Below are positions 5,758-12,243 of a DNA stretch of 13,137 nucleotides, in pieces. Below the pieces are notes generated by a model that saw nothing but the letters and a program-made list of their open reading frames with translations, made no database searches and was not told where the DNA came from. Each line of letters opens with the position of its first letter. Position 1 is the first letter of the stretch. This stretch comes from Haloferacaceae archaeon. GTDB taxonomy: Archaea > Halobacteriota > Halobacteria > Halobacteriales > Haloferacaceae. The DNA lies in NCBI GenBank assembly GCA_018609965.1, contig JAHENP010000245.1, forward strand, positions 1 to 13,137, written 5' to 3'. The position numbers and the translations under genes are program-made.

Positions 5758-7572
5758 TCAGGAGGGTGGCACCCGGTCGGTCCGTGTCGCGTTCCCGACC
5801 GCATCCGGATCGACGAAGAACGTCACCGGGCGCCCGACTGTCCGGAGCCGGTAGGTGGACGACTCGTACCCCGGGAGCCGGTCGGCGACCCGCCCGGCGC
5901 GATCCTCGTGGACGACCACGACCGGCGGCGGTCCGGCAGCGACCGCCTCGTCTAACGCCGTCGTGTTCCGCGCGCAGTCGCCGGTCGCGCCGGCAACCTG
6001 GACGTACCAGTGGAGCGGGAGCGTCCGCACCATCACCGTACACACCGGGATCGGGCCCCCGCCGGCGCCGTCGACGACCAGCTCGGAGCCGTAGAACAAC
6101 ACGTCCGTCCCGTCGGTGGCGGGCGCGACCGCGCTCAGATCCCGGATCGCCGGCCGGAAGTCGTCAGTCGGCTGGGCGTACTGGACCAGTTCGTTCGAGT
6201 CGGCCGTCGGGTTCGTGTAGACACCGGTGCCGACGGCGGTCGCGGTCTGTGCGATCAGTAAGACGGCGACGAACGCCACGACCGCGGCCCGGAGTGGTGT
6301 TGTCTCCTGGCGCTTGCCGCCCCACTCGCGGCCGACCCCCCATCTGACGACGACACCGAGCCCGACGGCCGCCGGAATCGCCAACGGCACCAACGCGTTG
6401 ACCGTGATCCACGCGCCGAAGATGTCCGTCCCCAGCGGGTAGCCGAGCACGCTGACGAACCCCCAGTAGCTCGCCAACATCACCAACGGCCGCGGGCGAG
6501 CGGTGGCGTACCGTTCCGCGAGGAAGCCGACGACGGCAGCACCCACCAACGGGAGCGCGAACCGCCACAACACGCCCAGCGTCCGTTCGAGGAAACAGAC
6601 GTACCCCGCGATCAGGTTGTCCTTGTTGCATTTCGTGCTTGCGCTGTGGCCGAACCAGTACTCCATCCCGCGGCGGATGTCCGCGACGGTAGTGTCGACG
6701 AGCGTCGGGAGCCGGCTCGGGTCGGCGAGACTCGACCACAGCCCCAGCCCGTTGGGATCACGCGGGGCAAACAGGAACAACGTCACCAGGCCGACGAGCC
6801 CGGCGGCGACTGCGGCGTGGCCGGTCCAGTAGCCCACTCGTCGGCGACCCGTCGACCCCGTGACCGTCGCACGGAGGCGGGCGAGTCGGTCACGCACCAC
6901 GTCTGTCCCGGTCGCGGCCGTCGGCGGATTCAGCAGGTGGTAGTCGAGTAAGAGCGCGCCGGCGCCGGCGTAACAGAGCAGGTAGACGACGGCGTTCTCC
7001 TTGGCGCCGAACCCCAGCGCGGCCGCGACCGCCGCGCCGTGGAGAAAGACCGGTCGGCTGTCGTCGAACGCCCGGACGAGACAGAACAACGAGACGAGCA
7101 TGAACCCCGCGACGAGAATGCTGCTCCGGAAGAACCGTGAGTAGTACACCAACACGGGGTTGACGGCCAGAAACCCGGCCGCTAGCACCGTCTCGACGGG
7201 GCGGAGCCGGCGGCGGACGAGCAACACGCTCGCGGGCAACAGGCCGCCGAAGGTCGCCGTCACCGCCCGCATCGTCACGTCGCTCCGGCCGACCGTCTGG
7301 AACACCAGCCGGTTGACGTGTTGGACGAGCGGGCCGTGGATGATGTACCGGTAGTGGAACTCCCCGGTCTCGGCGTACCGGACGATCCAGTAGGCGACCC
7401 GTCCCTCGTCGAAGTGTGCGACGCGGTTCCCCAGCGCGGCGAGTCGGAGCGACAACGACAGCACCGTCACGACCGCGACGCCGACGACGACCGGCGGGAG
7501 GCCGGTCAGCCGGGTGACGGCGCCGACCGTCGCGTCGACTCGCGACCGTGCGGCGTCGAACCGACTCGACAT
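5758..7572 (-). CDS. agl23: Agl23-like polytopic membrane protein (TIGR03663-type, GT-C/PMT-like)
   Basis: This 604-residue membrane protein has an architecture like the GT-C (protein mannosyltransferase/STT3-type) fold. It has a first TM helix at about 27-47, an acidic HFDEGR motif (D55-E56) in the first outer loop, the HGPL segment at 79-82, then roughly ten more hydrophobic segments and a soluble, probably extracellular, C-terminal domain of about 170 residues. This pattern matches the haloarchaeal family named flippase activity-associated protein Agl23, linked to N-glycosylation of surface proteins. Whether it flips lipid-linked glycans or transfers sugars is unsettled. ATG 7572 is preferred over the ORF's earlier start at 7614 because a TATA-like box lies 24-31 bases upstream of it. 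There are no other glycosylation genes in the window. Confidence 0.78.
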   Translation of the reverse strand: MSSRFDAARSRVDATVGAVTRLTGLPPVVVGVAVVTVLSLSLRLAALGNRVAHFDEGRVAYWIVRYAETGEFHYRYIIHGPLVQHVNRLVFQTVGRSDVTMRAVTATFGGLLPASVLLVRRRLRPVETVLAAGFLAVNPVLVYYSRFFRSSILVAGFMLVSLFCLVRAFDDSRPVFLHGAAVAAALGFGAKENAVVYLLCYAGAGALLLDYHLLNPPTAATGTDVVRDRLARLRATVTGSTGRRRVGYWTGHAAVAAGLVGLVTLFLFAPRDPNGLGLWSSLADPSRLPTLVDTTVADIRRGMEYWFGHSASTKCNKDNLIAGYVCFLERTLGVLWRFALPLVGAAVVGFLAERYATARPRPLVMLASYWGFVSVLGYPLGTDIFGAWITVNALVPLAIPAAVGLGVVVRWGVGREWGGKRQETTPLRAAVVAFVAVLLIAQTATAVGTGVYTNPTADSNELVQYAQPTDDFRPAIRDLSAVAPATDGTDVLFYGSELVVDGAGGGPIPVCTVMVRTLPLHWYVQVAGATGDCARNTTALDEAVAAGPPPVVVVHEDRAGRVADRLPGYESSTYRLRTVGRPVTFFVDPDAVGNATRTDRVPPS

Positions 7573-7595
7573 ACCGACCACTCCGGTGGGTCGAT

Positions 7596-7603
7596 CAAGT
7601 AAC
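7596..7603 (-). promoter_or_regulatory. TATA-like box for the Agl23-like gene
   Basis: On the minus strand GTTACTTG sits 24-31 bases before the ATG at 7572, in the 78-base gap after the neighbouring one-TM protein gene. It suggests separate transcription of the Agl23-like gene. Confidence 0.5.
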
Positions 7604-7650
7604 TGTCGTCTCACTCCGGGGACAACCGCCCGAATCGGCGGTCGCCACGC

Positions 7651-8055
7651 TCAGCCGTCGGCGACGACGGTGACGGTCACCGTGTCGAGTGTCGTCCCGT
7701 CGGCGGCGTGGACCCGGAGCACGCAGGTCCGGCCCTGTTCACACCCCACCGCGACGCTCGTCTGTGTCGGCGCGAGCCGCACGGAGTCGACGGCGGTGCC
7801 CGTGCGGGTGTTCGCGGTGATCCGGCGCGCCTCGCCTGCGACGACGTGGACGGTCACTCGGGGCTGGCCGAACGTCGACCGTGTCACCTCGCTGTCGACG
7901 CTTGTCACGACGGTTGCGTTGTCGACGCCGTCCGTGACGACTGTCGCTGGCTCCGCGTACGACAGCAGTGGCGCGACGACGAGCGCGATTGCCAGCCCGG
8001 TGACGGCGACCACCGTGAACAACTCTCGGGGGCTGGACGTGCCGATTGAGACCAC
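7651..8055 (-). CDS. Membrane-anchored or secreted hypothetical protein, one N-terminal TM
   Basis: I do not recognise this 134-residue protein. After ten polar residues it has one hydrophobic segment at about 12-34 (LFTVVAVTGLAIALVVAPLL), then about 100 residues rich in Val, Thr and Ser in alternating patterns, suggesting a beta-sandwich domain outside the membrane. It has two cysteines, C105 and C111, which could form a disulfide there. The end consists of beta-like TVTVTVVADG. There is no lipobox and no pilin-type cleavage motif. The start is GTG 8055, the only start that keeps the whole TM segment with a short lead. It lies upstream of the Agl23-like gene on the same strand, so a cell-surface role is plausible but unproven. 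Confidence 0.6.
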   Translation of the reverse strand: MVSIGTSSPRELFTVVAVTGLAIALVVAPLLSYAEPATVVTDGVDNATVVTSVDSEVTRSTFGQPRVTVHVVAGEARRITANTRTGTAVDSVRLAPTQTSVAVGCEQGRTCVLRVHAADGTTLDTVTVTVVADG

Positions 8056-8178
8056 TGGCGCGTCGTTGTGAGCCGTTCGGCTTCGCTCTTACGACGCTGG
8101 CGGCGTCGCTGTCCGTTTCCCTCTCGGAGTGCGACCGGACCCGACGGGTCGAAGTGGGCCGCCGACGTACGGCGCGAC

Positions 8179-9093
8179 GTGTCGAAGCACCTCCCAGACG
8201 ACGACCAGGTCGCGACCGTCCGCGAGTCGCTCGTCAAGTGGTACGAGACGGACCACCGCGCGTTCCCGTGGCGCGAGACGACCGACCCCTACCGTGTGCT
8301 CGTCTCGGAGGTGATGAGCCAACAGACCCAACTGTCACGCGTAGTCGACGCCTACGAGGCGTTCGTCGACCGGTGGCCGACCGTTGAGGCGTTGGCGGCC
8401 GACGACCGCGCGGCGGTCGTCGCCTTCTGGTCTGACCACTCGTTGGGGTACAACAACCGCGCGAAGTATCTCCACGAGGCGGCCGGCCAGGTCATCGACG
8501 ACTACGACGGCGCGTTTCCCGACGACCCTGACGAACTGCAGGAACTGATGGGTGTCGGGCCGTACACCGCCGACGCGGTCGCCTCCTTCGCGTTCGACAA
8601 CGGCGGCGCGGTGGTCGACACCAATGTGAAACGCGTACTCCACCGGGCCTTCGACGTGCCGGACGACGACGAGGCGTTCGAGCGGGCCGCCGAGGCGTTG
8701 ATGCCGGCCGGCGAGTCACGCGTCTGGAACAACGCGATCATGGAGTTGGGCGGGGTGGCGTGTGAGTCGACGCCGTCGTGTGACACGGCAGGCTGTCCCT
8801 GGCGCGGCGCGTGTGGCGCCTACCAGACGGGGGATTTCACCGCGCCGGACGTGCCCGAACAACCCGACTTCGAGGGGAGTCGTCGGCAGATGCGCGGGCG
8901 TGTGGTGCGGGTGCTCGGGGAACACGGCCCGCTCGCGCTCGACAGTCTCGGCCCGCGTGTGCGTGTCGACTACGCACCAGAGGGTGAGTACGGCCGTGAG
9001 TGGCTCCGTGGGCTGGTGGCGGATCTGGCCGACGACGGGCTGGTCGATCTCGAACAACGGGACGGCGAGGCAATCGCTCGACTGCGTCAGTGA
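8179..9093 (+). CDS. mutY: A/G-specific adenine DNA glycosylase MutY-type, with winged-helix-like C-terminus
   Basis: This 304-residue base-excision repair enzyme should remove adenine mispaired with 8-oxoguanine. The catalytic Glu is E44 (SEVMSQQTQ). The helix-hairpin-helix is at about 121-142 (LMGVGPYTADAVASFAF), followed by the catalytic Asp D147 (VDTNVKRVL). Four cysteines C195, C201, C206 and C212 form the iron-sulfur loop, but the spacing is C-x5-C-x4-C-x5-C, not the common C-x6-C-x2-C-x5-C. The last 70 residues look like a winged helix rather than the NUDIX-like domain that reads 8-oxoG in bacterial MutY. GTG 8179 is chosen because the 37 upstream codons encode an Arg-rich stretch unlike the acidic protein. 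I see no convincing TATA box for it. ATG is absent near the N-terminus, so the exact start is uncertain. Confidence 0.87.
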   Translation: MSKHLPDDDQVATVRESLVKWYETDHRAFPWRETTDPYRVLVSEVMSQQTQLSRVVDAYEAFVDRWPTVEALAADDRAAVVAFWSDHSLGYNNRAKYLHEAAGQVIDDYDGAFPDDPDELQELMGVGPYTADAVASFAFDNGGAVVDTNVKRVLHRAFDVPDDDEAFERAAEALMPAGESRVWNNAIMELGGVACESTPSCDTAGCPWRGACGAYQTGDFTAPDVPEQPDFEGSRRQMRGRVVRVLGEHGPLALDSLGPRVRVDYAPEGEYGREWLRGLVADLADDGLVDLEQRDGEAIARLRQ

Positions 9094-9118
9094 GGGTGGA
9101 TCAACACCTGAAATCGCA

Positions 9119-9137
9119 CAGTGAGTAGTTTTCACTG
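9119..9137. promoter_or_regulatory. Interrupted palindrome upstream of the AbrB-type gene
   Basis: CAGTGA (9119-9124) and TCACTG (9132-9137) are perfect inverted arms around a 7-base spacer. The same CAGTG/CACTG core recurs in the palindrome at 9167-9180 and again just before the start codon, so this is likely an upstream operator for the same regulator. It lies about 55-75 bases before the GTG. Confidence 0.5.
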
Positions 9138-9166
9138 CGAGTTCAAACTGAGCCGGGGAACTTTCA

Positions 9167-9180
9167 GCAGTGCGCACTGC
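9167..9180. promoter_or_regulatory. Perfect 14-bp palindrome over the predicted promoter/start region of the AbrB-type gene
   Basis: GCAGTGCGCACTGC is a perfect palindrome, placed between the weak TATA-like ACTTTCA (9160-9166) and the GTG at 9192. A protein bound here would block initiation. AbrB/VapB-type proteins usually repress their own operon by binding palindromes, so an autoregulatory operator is the natural reading. Confidence 0.6.
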
Positions 9181-9191
9181 GACGTGACACT

Positions 9192-9440
9192 GTGACCACC
9201 AAGCTGGAGGCGGACAACCGAGGGCGGGTGACGACCCCCGAGGAAACACGCGAGCGGTACGGCGACACGTTCAGCCTCGTGGAGCTGGACAGCGGTCTCA
9301 AGCTCGTTCCGATTCCAGACGACCCAGTGGAGACACTCCGCGCCGCCGGGTCGACGGAGCTCCGTTCGGCGTCACTCGACGGACTCGAAGCCGCAGCCAG
9401 CGAGACGGCACGCGAGGAGTCCGGTGAGTACGGACGCTGA
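9192..9440 (+). CDS. AbrB/SpoVT-type DNA-binding protein (VapB-like antitoxin), apparently without a toxin partner
   Basis: This 82-residue protein has a swapped-hairpin AbrB domain at about 3-45 (TKLEADNRGRVTTPEETRERYG, with the Gly-Arg-Val-Thr turn typical of the fold) and a helical acidic tail that in antitoxins wraps a toxin. The start is GTG 9192 directly after a palindrome-rich promoter. In haloarchaea such genes normally overlap a PIN-domain vapC. Here a GTG at 9424 opens an overlapping frame, but its product shows none of the PIN acidic residues and runs into the opposite gene at 9534. It is therefore either a solitary regulator or the remains of a toxin-antitoxin pair. Confidence 0.8.
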   Translation: MTTKLEADNRGRVTTPEETRERYGDTFSLVELDSGLKLVPIPDDPVETLRAAGSTELRSASLDGLEAAASETAREESGEYGR

Positions 9441-9533
9441 TCTCGACTCCGTGGTAGCCGAGAAAGGACGATCACGCATAGTGTTCCTGCAGACAGTGTT
9501 GGCCGCGGACGGATCGGTAGTTCACTCGTTTGG

Positions 9534-10232
9534 TTACCACTCGACAACGAGCGGAACGTGGTCACTCGCGTCGATCCAGTCGTCGTACGCGCCGACGGTC
9601 ACCGTCACGTCGGACGCGAACGTCGCCCGCGGGAGAAAGACGTAGTCGATGTGGTACGGCCGGTCACGCTTCTTCTGCATGTACAGCGTCGGCTCCGGTT
9701 CGTCGCCGAACGCACAGTCGCGGGTGCGGTGGTAGCTGCTGTGGATGTCGTGGGCTCGGAGGCGCTCGATCACCCCCGCGAGATCGTCGTGGAGCGGATA
9801 CTTTGGTGAGTCGTCGAACTCCCGGTTCCAGTTGAAGTCGCCCAGGACCGCGGTCTCGCCGTCGAGAAACGCCTCGTAGTCCGCGACCGCCCGCGACACC
9901 TGCCCGATGTAACGGTGTTCCCGGGTCGTCTCGTCGTTCTTCGCCCAGACGGCGAGTACGTCGGGGCCGGTCTCTGTCACCACCGGGAGCGTCAACAGCC
10001 CACCATGTCGTGTCACGCCGGGCGTCGACAGCGTGCCGTCCGCCGAGAACACCGCGAGCCCCTGGTGTTCCCGTTCGCCGATCCAGCGCCAGTCGGCAAA
10101 CGGCTCCCACTCCCCGACCGTGTCGGGACACTCACACTCCTGGACGACGAGCACGTCCGGGTCGTACTTCGAGAGGAGATCCCGTTTCCGTCGGAACGCC
10201 ATGTTGCAGTTCCAACTCACCAGCGTCGGCAT
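9534..10232 (-). CDS. Endonuclease/exonuclease/phosphatase (EEP) superfamily protein
   Basis: This 232-residue soluble protein has the EEP (DNase I/AP endonuclease/inositol phosphatase) fold, metal-dependent phosphodiesterases. Motifs in order are SWNCN with the metal-site Asn (7-11), VVQEC with the metal-binding Glu E32, GDFNWN with D132 and N134, HIDYVF with D196, and the C-terminal catalytic pair D224-H225 (SDHVPLVVEW). The middle His region (TRHGG, about 74-78) also fits. It is shorter than AP endonucleases of the ExoIII type and lacks a signal peptide, so a cytoplasmic nuclease or phosphatase of unknown substrate is the safest call. ATG 10232 fits a TATA-like box; the longer open frame to 10568 runs through the upstream gene and is not real. 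It converges on the AbrB-type gene. Confidence 0.85.
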   Translation of the reverse strand: MPTLVSWNCNMAFRRKRDLLSKYDPDVLVVQECECPDTVGEWEPFADWRWIGEREHQGLAVFSADGTLSTPGVTRHGGLLTLPVVTETGPDVLAVWAKNDETTREHRYIGQVSRAVADYEAFLDGETAVLGDFNWNREFDDSPKYPLHDDLAGVIERLRAHDIHSSYHRTRDCAFGDEPEPTLYMQKKRDRPYHIDYVFLPRATFASDVTVTVGAYDDWIDASDHVPLVVEW

Positions 10233-10256
10233 CGTCTCCGGTCTCTCGCCCCGAGC

Positions 10257-10264
10257 GCATAACA
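10257..10264 (-). promoter_or_regulatory. TATA-like box for the EEP-family gene
   Basis: GTTATGCG on the minus strand lies 25-32 bases before the ATG at 10232. It fits a leaderless transcript and supports the short reading of the gene. Confidence 0.55.
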
Positions 10265-10346
10265 CTAGGCCACCCGTTCGCATCCACGACAGTCGTTCCC
10301 AGAGCGGCGTCGATCCACAACTGGCTTGTTGCCGTGCGGTGCTCGG

Positions 10347-10499
10347 ATGGGTGTGCCAGAGTGCCAGAACTGCGGGGCCTTCGTGACGGAACGGTATCTG
10401 AAGGTGTTCGAGCCCGAAGAGGTGACGAGTCCGCGGGCGTGTCCCCACTGTGAGGACATGGTGCGGCGCGGGAAGACCGTCCGCGAGAAGAAGAACTGA
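10347..10499 (+). CDS. Haloarchaeal zinc-ribbon miniprotein (DUF7563-like)
   Basis: This 50-residue protein was found by reading the frame by hand. It begins MGVPECQNCGAFVTERY and contains a second pair ACPHCED, so C6, C9, C32 and C35 can bind one zinc. The tail is basic (RRGKTVREKKN). The pattern P-E-C-Q-N-C-G-x-F-V-T matches a widespread haloarchaeal small zinc-finger family (DUF7563) of unknown function, probably DNA, RNA or protein binding. The start may be ATG 10347 or the GTG two codons on (10353), which would give MPECQNCG as in homologues. It lies 73 bases before the SHOCT gene on the same strand and diverges from the EEP gene across 114 bases. Confidence 0.82.
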   Translation: MGVPECQNCGAFVTERYLKVFEPEEVTSPRACPHCEDMVRRGKTVREKKN

Positions 10500-10542
10500 G
10501 CCGACAGCCCGGTCGGGCCAGAGCGCGGACACGACAGTTGGT

Positions 10543-10550
10543 TTTAGTAT
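10543..10550 (+). promoter_or_regulatory. TATA-like box for the SHOCT-domain gene
   Basis: TTTAGTAT lies 23-30 bases before the ATG at 10573, indicating a promoter separate from the zinc-ribbon gene just upstream and a leaderless mRNA. Confidence 0.65.
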
Positions 10551-10572
10551 CGCTCGCCCGCCAGTCACCGGT

Positions 10573-11226
10573 ATGACACGCCCTCCACGCGACGATCACG
10601 GCACCCACGCACTGATCGAACACTACACGCCGGACGGCACACTCGGCCGGTTGTTGTTCGGCCTGGTCGTCGGTAGCGTCGCCGGCACGACCCTGATCGC
10701 GGGGATCGGGGGGCTCTTCCTGGGTGAACTCGGGGCGTTCGTGCTCGGCGTGTTCGGGATCGCGCTCGGTGCCCCGGGGGTCGTGGCCGCGCTCGCCGCG
10801 CTGTGGCCCGTCTACCTCTCGCTGATCGGCAATCTCGACAGCCCGGAGACGTACGCCGTCGGCGAGGGGTTGGAGACGCCCGAGGCGGACCCGGAGGCGA
10901 TCCTCCAACGCCGCTACGCCGAAGGCGAGATCAGCCGAGAGACGTTCGAACGCCGGCTGGACGACCTACTCGCCGCGGACGCCGACCGGCGTGTCTCCGG
11001 CGACGGCCGCCGGAGCGGGGAGCCGAACGACCCACGAGACGACAAGTCGGACGACGCGCCCGGTGAGCGTGTCACGGCCGCAGACCCCCCCGAAACGGAC
11101 GACCTCCGGGCCGCACGCGAGCGTGCTCGGAGTCGGCGGGCGGGTGACGGGGACGACACTGCAGACGACGACGGTGCAGGTGAGCGGCGCGACCGCGCCG
11201 AAGCGGGGCCCTCGCGGGGGTCGTGA
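10573..11226 (+). CDS. SHOCT-domain membrane protein
   Basis: This 217-residue protein has a polar N-terminus and two hydrophobic segments at about 26-50 and 53-84, rich in Gly and Ala and joined by a very short turn. A SHOCT motif (short C-terminal helical domain, about 106-133: DPEAILQRRYAEGEIS then ETFERRLDDLL) follows. The last 80 residues are an acidic and Arg-rich low-complexity tail, probably disordered and cytoplasmic. SHOCT motifs are thought to mediate oligomerisation or contacts; a biochemical role is unknown. ATG 10573 agrees with the TATA-like box at 10543-10550. The gene converges on the SDR gene with 12 bases between stops. Confidence 0.82.
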   Translation: MTRPPRDDHGTHALIEHYTPDGTLGRLLFGLVVGSVAGTTLIAGIGGLFLGELGAFVLGVFGIALGAPGVVAALAALWPVYLSLIGNLDSPETYAVGEGLETPEADPEAILQRRYAEGEISRETFERRLDDLLAADADRRVSGDGRRSGEPNDPRDDKSDDAPGERVTAADPPETDDLRAARERARSRRAGDGDDTADDDGAGERRDRAEAGPSRGS

Positions 11227-11238
11227 GTCGGGCCGTCG

Positions 11239-11943
11239 TCAGGACTCCCCGTACACCGGGACGGCGGCGCCGCTGGTCACGTCCGCGGCGTCAGAACAGA
11301 GGAACAACATCACCTCCGCGACCTCGCTCGGCTGGACCCAGTCGTCGCTCGGCTCCATCATCTCGCGGTTCATCGGCGTGTCGAGGACGGCTGGCATCAC
11401 GGCGTTCGCACGGACGGTCCCCAGATTCTCCTCGGCAATCGACTCCGTCATCAGCCGGATACCGGCCTTGCTCGCGCGGTAGGGAGCGTCACCCGTCCCG
11501 CCTTCCAGTGACGCCTCCGCGGAGACGGAGACGATTGCGCCGTCCGTCTCCTGGAGGTGTGGGAGCGCGTGTTTCGACGCGAGGAACATCGTCTTCAGGT
11601 TCACGTCCAACAACATGTCGAACGTCTCGACGGCCGTCTCCTCGACGTGGTCGCCGCCGCGCCACGTCCCCGCGACGTTGAGCAGGTGGTCGAGCCGGCC
11701 GTGTTCCGCGACGACCGCGTCCACGGCCTCGGCGACGGCCGACTCGTCGGTGAAGTCCCCGCGGTGGAAGCTATCGACCGTCTCCGGGTCGAGGAGGCTG
11801 TCCTCGCTGTCTACGTCGACGACATCCGCGGCCGCGACCGTCGCGCCCGCGTCGGCGAACGCCGCCGCCGCCGCGCTCCCGAGCGCGCCACACGCGCCAG
11901 TGACCAGTGCGACTGTGCCTTCGAAGTCGAACGTGACTGACAT
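11239..11943 (-). CDS. Short-chain dehydrogenase/reductase (SDR) family oxidoreductase
   Basis: This 234-residue classical SDR has a Rossmann fold using NAD(P)H to oxidise or reduce an alcohol or ketone. TGACGALG at 15-22 is the TGxxxGxG cofactor loop, and D40 at the end of the second strand suggests NAD preference. NVAG at 89-92 stabilises the sheet, N115 is in the active site, and Y155 and K159 form the YxxxK pair. The usual catalytic Ser, 13 residues before the Tyr, falls on A142, with S141 and S145 nearby; one may substitute. The C-terminus (VTSGAAVPVYG) is standard. ATG 11943 fits a TATA-like box 24-31 bases upstream. The substrate is unknown and no pathway partner is adjacent. Confidence 0.87.
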   Translation of the reverse strand: MSVTFDFEGTVALVTGACGALGSAAAAAFADAGATVAAADVVDVDSEDSLLDPETVDSFHRGDFTDESAVAEAVDAVVAEHGRLDHLLNVAGTWRGGDHVEETAVETFDMLLDVNLKTMFLASKHALPHLQETDGAIVSVSAEASLEGGTGDAPYRASKAGIRLMTESIAEENLGTVRANAVMPAVLDTPMNREMMEPSDDWVQPSEVAEVMLFLCSDAADVTSGAAVPVYGES

Positions 11944-11966
11944 ACGGCGACGAACGAGCGCCGACG

Positions 11967-11974
11967 TGTTAACT
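11967..11974 (-). promoter_or_regulatory. TATA-like box for the SDR gene
   Basis: AGTTAACA on the minus strand lies 24-31 bases before the ATG at 11943. It is about 30 bases beyond the end of the candidate small RNA, so the SDR gene appears to be transcribed separately from it. Confidence 0.6.
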
Positions 11975-12004
11975 GGACTGCCGTCGCTGGCGGATTCGAC
12001 CGAC

Positions 12005-12091
12005 AGAAAGCGGAAAACGCGCCGCAAACGCGGCGCGTGCCGCCCTGAGTTGGTCCCCGCTGACGCTTCGGCCCTCCAAGCGAAGCGTCAC
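12005..12091 (-). ncRNA. Candidate small structured RNA with own promoter and terminator
   Basis: A TATA-like box (GTTTTAAC, 12114-12121) predicts transcription starting near 12091 on the minus strand. The transcript would begin with a perfect 10-bp hairpin (TGACGCTTCG, 12090-12081, pairing with CGAAGCGTCA, 12070-12061) whose 10-base loop contains GGAGGG. About 22 unpaired bases follow. It ends with a perfect 9-bp GC hairpin with a GTTT loop (12038-12017) and T-tracts. The total is about 80-90 nt. Function is unknown; the GGAGG loop could pair with the 16S 3' end or with mRNAs, but that is speculation. Alternative: a GTG at 12091 opens a 40-codon frame ending at 11969 (MTLRLEGRSV... ending RRQSS). 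Its product is strongly basic, unlike other proteins here, and it would run through the terminator, so RNA is favoured. Confidence 0.5.
12006..12038 (-). terminator. GC hairpin followed by T-tracts
   Basis: On the minus strand ACGCGCCGC and GCGGCGCGT pair perfectly across a GTTT loop (12038 down to 12017). The strand then continues TTTCCGCTTTC. This resembles an intrinsic terminator and would end a transcript coming from 12091. Archaeal termination usually relies on T-runs alone, so the hairpin may act in RNA stability instead. Confidence 0.5.
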
Positions 12092-12243
12092 CTGACCGTG
12101 GCGGTGGTAGAATGTTAAAACTATCGGGGGTGGTGGTGGTGGACGGGTGTACAACGACGACCGCCGGCAGACGGGCGACACGGATGGATCGGCGTCCGCG
12201 TCTGGCCGCGTGTGGACCGGTCAGCGCCGCCCGCCGGTCCGTG
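12092..12243. other. GC-rich gap after the acidic repeat protein
   Basis: Apart from the TATA-like box at 12114-12121 I see no gene here. It contains a short GGT/GGTGG run at about 12126-12140 and otherwise plain GC-rich DNA. The whole gene-free stretch from 11944 to 12243 is accounted for by this gap, the small RNA candidate and the SDR promoter. Confidence 0.5.
12114..12121 (-). promoter_or_regulatory. TATA-like box for the candidate small RNA
   Basis: GTTTTAAC on the minus strand is one of the strongest AT-rich boxes in the window. It sits 23-30 bases before position 12091, where the perfect 10-bp hairpin begins. No annotated protein gene starts at the right distance except the doubtful 40-codon GTG frame. 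Confidence 0.6.

Noticed and set aside
5013..6347. A 444-codon plus-strand frame across the aminopeptidase and the Agl23-like gene
   Set aside because: Extremely Arg-rich, spans two real convergent genes and has no conserved motif; a GC-driven shadow.
8068..8178. N-terminal extension of MutY from GTG 8068
   Set aside because: The added 37 residues are Arg-rich and unlike the acidic protein or MutY N-termini; GTG 8179 is better, though no promoter confirms it.
10233..10568. N-terminal extension of the EEP-family gene up to 10568
   Set aside because: It would overlap the zinc-ribbon gene on the other strand and read through the TATA-like box at 10257-10264; the EEP fold begins exactly at ATG 10232.
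12061..12090. The perfect 10-bp inverted repeat as part of a tRNA or a box C/D or H/ACA guide RNA
   Set aside because: No tRNA T-loop or acceptor pairing, no box C (RTGATGA) and box D (CTGA) set in the right places, and no terminal ACA after a suitable stem.
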